DNA from: Toxonevra muliebris
Taxonomy: Eukaryota > Arthropoda > Insecta > Diptera > Pallopteridae
DNA: 64,000 nt
Assembly: GCA_963691655.1 (NCBI GenBank)
Contig: OY829326.1
Location: 80,965,235-81,029,234, forward strand
Direction of reading: 5' to 3'
Below the pieces are notes generated by a model. That model saw nothing but the letters and a program-made list of their open reading frames with translations, did not search any database and was not told the origin of the DNA. The translations under genes and the position numbers were made by a program. Of this stretch, positions 57,005-64,000 are shown one piece after another; position 1 is the first letter of the stretch; every line of letters begins with the position of its first letter.

Positions 57005-57006
57005 TA

Positions 57007-57380
57007 ATAATAGAATGGCAATAATTGTTATGAACTTTAGAGGTTATGGTAAAAAGATTGGAGCAAGATGAAAAAAAATCTGTATAGACTGTAATGGCGG
57101 AAAATAGGCCTCTATATGATTTTATAATTCTTTTGACATCTCCTATAACCATTTTTCATGTTGACTATGGATTCACCCTGTATATACTTGTAAGTTAAAA
57201 TTATTTAAGTTTTCATTTAAAGAGAATCAAATTCAACCTCTGATGGGTTCTTTATTAATTAACGTTTGTAACACTAATTGACTAGTCCGTTTCTTGTCCA
57301 TAGGTGTTCAAGTTTGCTTGGTAATATCACAAGTATGCTCTGCTAACCAGGATCTTTTTGCTTTTTCAAGGTAGTTTTTC
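57007..57380. other. Non-coding spacer
   Basis: No frame or repeat end is supported between the MITE and the piggyBac end. Confidence 0.35.
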
Positions 57381-57384
57381 TTAA

Positions 57385-58728
57385 CCCTTAAACGCTCATC
57401 GGTCACTGCAGTGACGAACCCCTTTCTTTGGTTATCTGTGCTGCCATCTTGTGCTCATCACTTGAACTAAAGCTTTCTTAATCGACACGCACAAATATAA
57501 AATGGGTAACTGATAATTGTCGTATAATGTCGAAAAACACACCTTACAGATTTTTTTTTGTCGTGCTACTAAATTTGTTACAAACCGTAAGAGATAAAAA
57601 ATAATAACTGTTTTTAAGAATTACTAAATATATTTCAATTTTCCTGGTTGTTCGTAACAGTGACCATTGGGCATTATATGGAAAATTATATTTGTGTCCA
57701 AATTTTCAGCGGATTTTGAAATGAATAAAAATATACCAGATGAAATGGATGACGGTTTGAATACGAATCGCTGGAGTGAGGTGAGGACCGAGAAGACTTC
57801 TCGGATAATGATTTTTATAATGTAAGACCAGTGTATTCAGATGATGATGATGTAAAGGCCCATGACGAAGAACAAGAAGCAATACCACAAACGAAAGCCC
57901 AAAGTACTAAAGAACAACCTAAATGCTCATTTGCCCCAACACCACAAGAGATTCGACAATTTATTGGGATTCTTTGCTTTACGTCGAATGCTTCGATGCC
58001 AAACTATTATTTTTTCTGGTCTGATAATTTCGGTTACCCACCTGTTTATCAAATTATGTCATGTAACAGATTTGATTTTATCGGTAACTGTTTTCACTGC
58101 TGCAACAATGATAAAATGCCTACACGAGATTCACCAGAATATGATTGACTGTCTAAACTTCGTCCCCTGCGCTTATAGCAGCATTGAATCGTAACTTCAA
58201 AACTATTCCCATGAAGCACAAGCTTAGTGTGGACAAACAAATGCATTCAACAAAGCTTGGAACTTACATCGAACAATATTTACCGCAAAAACCACAAATT
58301 TTCGTATTATGCGACACCAATGGATATGCGTGTTATTTTGAAGTTTATTCTGGTAGTGAAAATAATATACATGTCGACACGCCTGATTTCGGTACCAGTT
58401 CAAATATCGTAGTCAGATGCGCTTATTATATTCCAAAGTTTATTAACCATGCTTTGTATTTTGATAATTATCTCACCAGTTTGGGTTTGTTAGTTTATTT
58501 ACGGACACTGGACACATGACATTTATGCTCAAGGAACTATTCGAACGAATCACATTCCTAATAACACCCCTGAATCATGGAAAACAAATCATGCATACAA
58601 AAGAAGAAACAACAAAACTGACATGGCAACAGCATTACATTATAACTTCTAGCATGAGAATTCAACTGAATATAGTCGACTACGGCACATCGAATTATTT
58701 TTCAAAAATTAATACATTTTTTCAATAA
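57385..58728 (+). pseudogene. piggyBac-type transposon: 5' end and first part of transposase
   Basis: TTAA at 57381-57384 precedes CCCTTAAACGCTCATCGGTC, a piggyBac-like end, followed by the perfect palindrome GTCACTGCAGTGAC. The transposase starts at about 57721 and shifts frame several times. Recognisable blocks in order: an acidic N-terminus, PTPQEIRQFIGILCF, SRNRF-like SCNRFDFIGNC, SVDKQM (first catalytic Asp region), KPQIFVLCDTNGYACYFEVY, and LYFDNYLTSLGLLVYL (second catalytic Asp region), then GTIRTNHIPNN in another frame. The remainder resumes at 63388, beyond a retrotransposon. Frameshifts make it inactive. Confidence 0.85.
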
Positions 58729-58778
58729 ATAAAAAAAAAAAAATATATAAAAAATTTTTTCATTCGTTTTCTTCCGAA

Positions 58779-60263
58779 ATGGGAGAATTCAAAGAAAAAT
58801 ACCAACAATCCTTGCTGGAAATCCAGCAACGAGATAAACTTATTGTTGATTTAAGGCAACAAAATCAACAATTAGAACATCAAGTATCACAATTGAACGA
58901 GAATGTCAAAACTTTAAATGAGAATTTTGTACAACTACAAAACTCAATATCAAATGGGTTTCCTGCTCTTAATGCTGGTGCCAAACGACGAGCCAATGTA
59001 ATTGCTGCCTGTTCGAAAGTTCCGCGTGGTAATAACAGTTTCCCGTCTACGCCTAATCATATGCAAGATGATGAACCTAACATCAATCAATCTGATGGCC
59101 CACATGCCGATATTTCTAATCAAAATTCATGGGCCAGTATTGTTGCTGGTTCTGGTTCAAAATCAAAGCCAACACCGATTCAAATTGGATTCAAGTCTGA
59201 CGCTGTTTACACTGATCTACTAGATCAAATCAAGGACACTTTTGGTACTGAAAATTTCAAATGGTTGCAATTGAGGAAAAATGCTGCACCTCGTATTGTA
59301 TATAACAATGCTGAAATTAAATCGAAAATAATGAACTTTTTGGAAACTAGCAGTGTGGAATTTAACACATTCGCTGAACGTGGTCAAAAACGAAAGGCAT
59401 TTATTATTCGTGGTATTGCTCATGGTAATGACACTAACAACATCAACCTCATTCGAGCCGTTTTATGTGAATATCAAGTCACTGGCGATATTATTATAGA
59501 TCGTTTCAAGACATCTTCAATGAAGCGTAGTGAAAATCCAAACCAATTATATCAGGTGGTTTTCGATGCTGATTTCAACGAAAATATCCTTGTCAACATC
59601 AAACAAATTGGTAGTTTCGGTGTACGTTTCGAAAAAATGCAAAATAACAAGGTGGTTCAATGCAAAAGATGTCAACGTTTTTCTCATACAGCATCTTCCT
59701 GTTCATTCAAATATCGTTGTGTTCAATGCCTTGTGGGTCATGCTCCAGGGGCTTGCCCACGCACCACTAACCAAAAACTATCATTGGGTTGTGTTAATTG
59801 TTATTCGGCTGGTTTTAAAAATCAAAATCATACTGCAAATGACTTGAAGCATTGTGAATTTTTCGAAAAATTAAGAAATCAACAAAGCGGGACTTCAAAT
59901 GCAAACTCTAACAATACTTCTGGCCTCTCACTTCAATCAGCATCCTCATTTTCTGATTCACAAACTGGTGGCAACAAAGCAAACAAGCCAAAACAAAGCA
60001 AATTGAATCAAAAGACAAATTTGTATCGACACAATGTTATCAGCAGTATTAGGTTGGAGTGGCTGTCGAGAGACACACTTAGGCCTGAACGGCCCATTGT
60101 GATACCACATAGTTGGACCTACAGTTTAACGCCGATTCCGAACGGCGGTGTGGCAATTTTTTTATCGGCTTGGTGGTTTTGCCATTACCAACCAATGTGT
60201 GTACTTGTACACTATCTTATAATTCTCATACACTTCATATTGATAGTGAATATAAGAAAGTAA
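58779..60263 (+). pseudogene. Jockey-type retrotransposon ORF1 (gag-like), C-terminus displaced by a SINE
   Basis: The frame runs 494 codons, but the last 70 or so are SINE sequence. Residues 1-55 are a strong coiled coil (repeated Leu/Gln heptads). A PRE/RRM-like region is at about 205-290. From Cys294 come three Cys/His knuckles: CKRCQRFSHTASSC, CVQCLVGHAPGAC, and a longer CVNC..H..C, the jockey-clade gag pattern that binds element RNA. Without the SINE and one 7-bp TSD (312 bp, a multiple of three), the frame would continue in register to TGA at 60474, overlapping the ORF2 ATG by ATGA. The ATG at 58779 follows CCGAA and a TCATTCG initiator-like motif at 58759; that leaves a very short leader. 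The SINE supplies a premature stop. Confidence 0.85.
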
Positions 60264-60355
60264 TGAAAATTAACCACCAGACGAAGACGGGAATCGAACC
60301 CGAACCTCCCAGATGAAAGTCTAGTGCACTATCCACTAGGCTATCGAGGTCGTCT
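60051..60355 (-). mobile_element. tRNA-derived SINE inserted in jockey ORF1, 7-bp TSD CAGTATT
   Basis: On the minus strand: head GACGACCTCGATAGCCTAGT with box A-like TAGCCTAGTGGATAG, then box B-like GGGTTCGATTCCCG, then the body with ACCGCCGTTCGGAATCGGCG and AAACTGTAGGTCC, ending CGACAGCCACTCCAACC. CAGTATT flanks it at 60044-60050 and 60356-60362. It is 305 bp; related pieces lie at 8055, 33225, 45935, 48405 and 50386. It post-dates the jockey insertion. Confidence 0.9.
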
Positions 60356-60472
60356 CAGTATTGGTAAGTCGAATCACAACAGTTACGCAGCTGGCAACAG
60401 TAGTCAAATCGATAAAGGTGAATTGTTAAACTTATTTGGACAACTCTTTCAAATGTTTCAACAAGTTCTCAC

Positions 60473-61456
60473 ATGAGCATAAAAATTATCTCCTTGAATG
60501 TTCAGTCCATTGTGGGCAGAAGTCGCCTTACGTTGCTTATTGAATTTATTAAACTAAACAAGCCTGACATTTTACTTATCCAGGAAACTCAGACTGATTC
60601 AACAATTAAAATTAATATTCCCGATTATAATATACTTAGGGGTGATGTCAGGCGTGGTTGGGGTGGTACTGCTGTTAAAAATCTCAAAATTACTCGTCAA
60701 CCTATTCTTTCTACTTCTATTGAGTGTAACTTTAATAATGCTTGGTATAGATTTGCTTCTGTATATCTGCCAAACAGAGGTGTCAATCAAGTCGATATTG
60801 AAAATTTCTTTAACAATAATCCTCATACTTTCTTTGGTGGACATTTCAATGCAAGACATTCTAATTTTGGTGATGTTTCAAACAATCAAACTGGTAAATT
60901 TCTTCATGACTATTCGGTGTCCTCTAACTTAAATATTTTTAATCCCATTGCTCCTACCTGTCTGAAATCTGCTTATGGAACATTCATTGATACATTTATT
61001 ACAAACAGTACTCTCAGGCCTTGTAATGTTATCCAAAACGTGGCTTCTTTATCTGATCATGCGGCCTTCTCTTGTTTTTTGCCTTTGATCAATCTGGCAC
61101 CACTAAATGACAAATTTATCAAGTCGTACGATAAAATCGATTTCAGTAGATTTAATCCATATGTCTTGAAAAAGCTAGTTCCCACTAGTTCCAACCTTAT
61201 GAATGGTGATTGTGAGCACATAGGTGTAAACATAAATAATTTATTTATTGAGGCCACCAATAGATATGTCCCGAAGTTCAAGGCACCTTCCAGCCATATT
61301 TTACTTTCAAGTAGTGTTAGGGCAATGCAATCTGAATCAAAGCGAATTCAAAGGATCATTTTTCAAATGGGTCGTTTTGCGCCCCGAGTTTTGCTTTCTA
61401 AACTTAAATTGAAAAATCGATTGCTCAAACAAACAGGCTTACCAGATTATTCGTAA
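60473..61456 (+). pseudogene. Jockey-type ORF2, endonuclease part
   Basis: The 327-codon frame opens the LINE polyprotein. Its apurinic-like endonuclease, which nicks target DNA, shows SLNVQS (Asn9), QETQ (Glu38), FNARH (Asn126) and SLSDH (Asp195, His196). The usual Gly-Asp-Phe-Asn is Gly-His-Phe-Asn here (His124), which should abolish or cut activity. ATGA overlaps the ORF1 stop, suggesting reinitiation in the ancestor. A single-base shift near 61430 throws the reverse transcriptase into another frame, so this frame ends early. Confidence 0.85.
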
Positions 61457-62873
61457 CTACTCTGGTTACAAAAAATCTGCATCCATCAATGGTTCTCTTT
61501 CAGTGGTTGGTTCTATTGATATTGCAAATCATTTGGCTGGTAACTTCTACAAAAATCATCAACTCACGGCGGACTATGACTCAGTACATAAAAATGATTT
61601 TAACGTTTTTAATCGTAATATTTCTCCACTAATAGAAAATAAGTTAGAAGAAATTGACCGGAAACTTCCTGTACACCACAAGAATCTTCTCACTTCTACT
61701 GAGGAGGTCATTAATATCATTCGCTTGAGACCAAATAATAAATCTACTGGTTCGGATGAAATGCCCTATACTGCCTTCAAACGCTTTGATCCAAAAATCA
61801 TTGAAATCCTAACAATATTTTTTAATCATCTTATTGCTATTTCCTATTTTCCAAAAATATGGCAGCATGCAGTAATCACCCCAATTCCAAAGCCTGGCAA
61901 AGATGCCTCTCTTTCTGAAAATTGGAGACCCACCTCTCAACTTACTTGTATTTCAAAATTTTTTGAAAGAATTCTGGCAACCAGAATTAATCTACATACA
62001 GAAAATTTGGATATTTATCAAAATCAGTTTGGGTTTATTGGAATGAATTCTTCCTTACATGCTTTGGCTCGAATTCAATCGGACATCAATTATGGTTTAA
62101 ATAATAAAAAAGCAACGACAATTGTCTCACTTGATCTTAAGGCGGCTTTTGACACAATTTGGCATGATGGACTGATTCATAAAATGAGATTGCTTGGCTT
62201 TCCTGTTTTTATCATCAAAATTATCAAAAGTATGTTAAGCTGCAGAACCTTTGTGGTTCGACTGGATGGCAATTATTCTGAAATTTTTAAAATGTTGGGT
62301 GGTGTTCCTCAGGGCTCAGTTTTGGGACCGATTCTTTTCATTATTTTTGTAAATGACATACCTACTCATACCAAAATCAATATCAGTCAATTTGCAGATG
62401 AAACGACGTTATATGTTGTTCACGATGATCCTCCTCGTACGCAAAATCATCTTAATATATATCTTGTCAACTTAGTACGGTATTTTAATAATTGGAAATT
62501 ATGTCTTAATGAAAAGAAATCCGAATTGATGCATATACTGGGTTTTCAGAGGAACACTGGTCTAACCCTTAGAAGATTAACTAGAAACATGAAGGTTTCA
62601 GTTAACGGTCATTTGGTACCTCCTAAAAATGATATCCGTTTACTTGGTTTGCAAATTCAAACTAATAATAGATTTACAACACATGTTAAAAAAAGATTAG
62701 AAAAAGCCAGGGGGGCAAAATTTTATTTAAATAGAATTTTTAAGAATAAAAACATTGACACAAGAATCAAAACAAACATGTATAAGCTTTACATACGGCC
62801 GATTCTTATGTATGCTGCCCCTATATGGACCAGGTCAATGATATCAATAATTTTAAATTTGAAAAAATATTGA
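61443..62873 (+). pseudogene. Jockey-type ORF2, reverse transcriptase part, FADE active site
   Basis: Continues the endonuclease frame after a shift. It copies element RNA at the nicked target. Blocks in order (counting from codon 61503): NNKSTGSDEMPY (78-89), ITPIPKPGKD (125-134), NWRPTSQLTCISKFFE (140-155), SLDLKAAFDTIWH (209-221, Asp211), GGVPQGSVLGP (266-276) and QFADETTLY (296-304). The second Asp of the active-site pair is Glu (FADE, not FADD). The thumb region ends at RPILMYAAPIWTR; a further frame continues to 62979 with a gap, so the C-terminus is lost or shifted. Confidence 0.88.
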
Positions 62874-62977
62874 GTAGATTTCCTAATCAAACTTTTTCTT
62901 GTATGCCTCAATTACTTGATATGCATAACACTGGCAATTTAATAATTAATGACAAAATTAATTTATTTAGCGACAAG

Positions 62978-63384
62978 TGACGTTTCGGAGCGGTGTACCC
63001 AGTCACTCGCCACTTGACACAAGCTGACAGGTGAGCATACGACGCGACGAGTAGAGACGTTTTGAATCGGTTCATCCGGCCGACGCCCCCTCCCGCAACC
63101 GTGACCTGAAACACGGACGCCCACTACACATCAAGCGACCAGGCGCCCTACCAGGCACAGCCTGAGTGAAATGATACACATTTAATTTCCTTATTCTATT
63201 GTTATTACTTAAAATCTTAAATTGTACATCCCATGAATTTGTGTTCAATTAAAAGAGAATTGTGAATTGAATAAGTGTGTCTCAATAATAAAAGGGTTCC
63301 CTGCAATCAATAAATGTTGTAACGAAAGGACCACTGGAGCCCGCTGAGTTCTACCCCAGCCATAGAAAGAAAGTTACGTTACAG
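62978..63384. repeat. Possible solo LTR between jockey and piggyBac
   Basis: A GC-richer 407-bp block starts TGACGTTTCGGAGC and ends AGTTACGTTACA. TG..CA ends with short inverse edges (TGACG / CGTTACA), and AATAAA motifs near 63285 and 63308 fit an LTR. It meets piggyBac coding sequence immediately at 63385. No clear TSD. Alternatively it is the jockey 3' UTR. Confidence 0.4.
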
Positions 63385-63387
63385 TAG

Positions 63388-63895
63388 TTGTAGCATTGAA
63401 TATGTGGCTTCTATAAATGGTGTTGATATTGCAGTAGTAGCATGGAGAAACAATAAAATAGTCATTTTAATATCGAATTTTGTTGGAATTTAGCCGTTTT
63501 CTACATTTTCTTGCAATGAACAACCAGTAGTTGCGGCCGCAAAGCTAGTTGACAAAGAAAAAAAAATGCTATCAAATGCAATAAGCACATGGGTGGAGTG
63601 AATGGCATGGACGCTTCTATGGCACGGCACAGAATCCAACTATAAAGCCGAAAGTGGACGATGCGCCTTGTTTATCGGTTGCTGGGTTTGTTGGTTACTG
63701 TAAATGCTTGGACGTGGACGTCCAACGGACGGCCGAAATTGAACAGAAACGTAAAAAACCGAATGCAAATCACATTCCGGCTGCTGATGTGAGTTTGGAT
63801 AATATCGGCCATTTTCCATAAGTGAAAACAACATCCGAAAATTTCGATGTAAAGCTCCAGGTTGCGGCAAACGAACTCAAACCATATCACACTTG
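63388..63895 (+). pseudogene. piggyBac-type transposase, C-terminal part
   Basis: Resumes the gene at 57385. Blocks in order across frames: SINGVDIAVVAWRNNKIVIL and SNFVG (corresponding to VKW.DNK.V.LLSN.VG), KCNKHMGGVNGMDASM (the GGVD block; the third catalytic Asp is Asn here), SRKWTMRLVYRLL, LVTVNAW, and finally CKAPGCGKRT, matching the Cys-rich C-terminus of piggyBac proteins. Stops and shifts separate them. The downstream inverted end with TTAA should lie beyond 64000. Confidence 0.85.
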
Positions 63896-64000
63896 GCCAG
63901 CGGTCCTACTATTTTGGCCATCTTCCTTGAATCTTTTTTCTTTTGCTCTAAGTTTTCTGAAATCTTGTTGAGAACAGCACACAAGTCCTTATTATTAGTT
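63896..64000. other. Window edge, probably piggyBac 3' part
   Basis: No gene recognised. On the minus strand a short open frame (KDLCAVLNKISENLEQKK) could be a coincidence. The piggyBac 3' end is expected in or just past this stretch. Confidence 0.3.

Noticed and set aside
60290..60355. True tRNA gene on the minus strand
   Set aside because: Boxes A and B are present, but the sequence continues into a SINE body with a TSD and recurs in fragments; it is a SINE head.
63877..64000. Minus-strand coiled-coil-like frame at the window edge as a host exon
   Set aside because: The plus strand here aligns with the end of a piggyBac transposase, which explains the region better.
1..64000. CRISPR array, rRNA, prokaryotic operon
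   Set aside because: No regular spacer-repeat pattern, no rRNA-like sequence, and eukaryotic transposons throughout.

Overview
The window looks like repeat-dominated, AT-rich nuclear DNA of a higher (brachyceran) fly, possibly a tephritid fruit fly. The basis is the dense mix of mariner/maT, Tc1, piggyBac, hAT, jockey, RTE and RNase H-bearing LINE relatives, the CATA/TATG and CA microsatellites typical of such flies, and the tRNA-derived SINEs. The family placement is inference. I found no convincing host protein gene, rRNA, true tRNA gene or CRISPR array. Every long protein I can recognise belongs to a transposable element, so the window is probably intergenic or deep intronic.

Layout. 1-2.7 kb: a small CAGGGATGA element, then a non-autonomous hAT with a pogo-like element inside. 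4-6.1 kb: decayed RTE-type LINE interrupted by MITEs. 6.2-8.1 kb: degenerate ATTCAGACCAAA tandem DNA and a SINE tail. 9.4-10.35 kb: LINE 3' end with intact-looking RNase H. 10.7-11.4 kb: MITE. 12.9-14.5 kb: palindromic repeat split by a full-length DD37D (maT-type) mariner with an intact 336-aa transposase. 15.1-17.2 kb: tRNA SINE with 14-bp TSD and a hAT with 8-bp TSD. 18.9-22.5 kb: scrambled Tc1, then a CR1/jockey-superfamily LINE containing a hAT. 23.6-27.1 kb: LINE end, another hAT, and the first copy of a composite hAT carrying LINE reverse transcriptase plus SINE. 27-33 kb: mostly featureless. 34-36 kb: long inverted repeat and a mariner cut by a piggyBac-type MITE. 37.3-41.8 kb: second composite hAT with a LINE insertion, a Harbinger MITE, and the second hAT-with-pogo. 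45.3-47.4 kb: SINE cluster and third composite. 49-50.3 kb: second maT copy, dead. 52.6-57 kb: two inverted copies of a GCGAATAAAAC element, hairpins and MITEs. 57.4-63.9 kb: a piggyBac gene split by a jockey-type retrotransposon, itself holding a SINE and ending in a possible solo LTR.

How the parts relate: the window reads as an insertion chronology. Target-site duplications order many events, for example piggyBac, then jockey, then SINE. Only the maT copy at 13.1-14.4 kb has an uninterrupted transposase with all catalytic residues and both inverted repeats; the copy at 49 kb has the same ends but three lesions. All other coding relics are truncated, frameshifted or missing catalytic residues.
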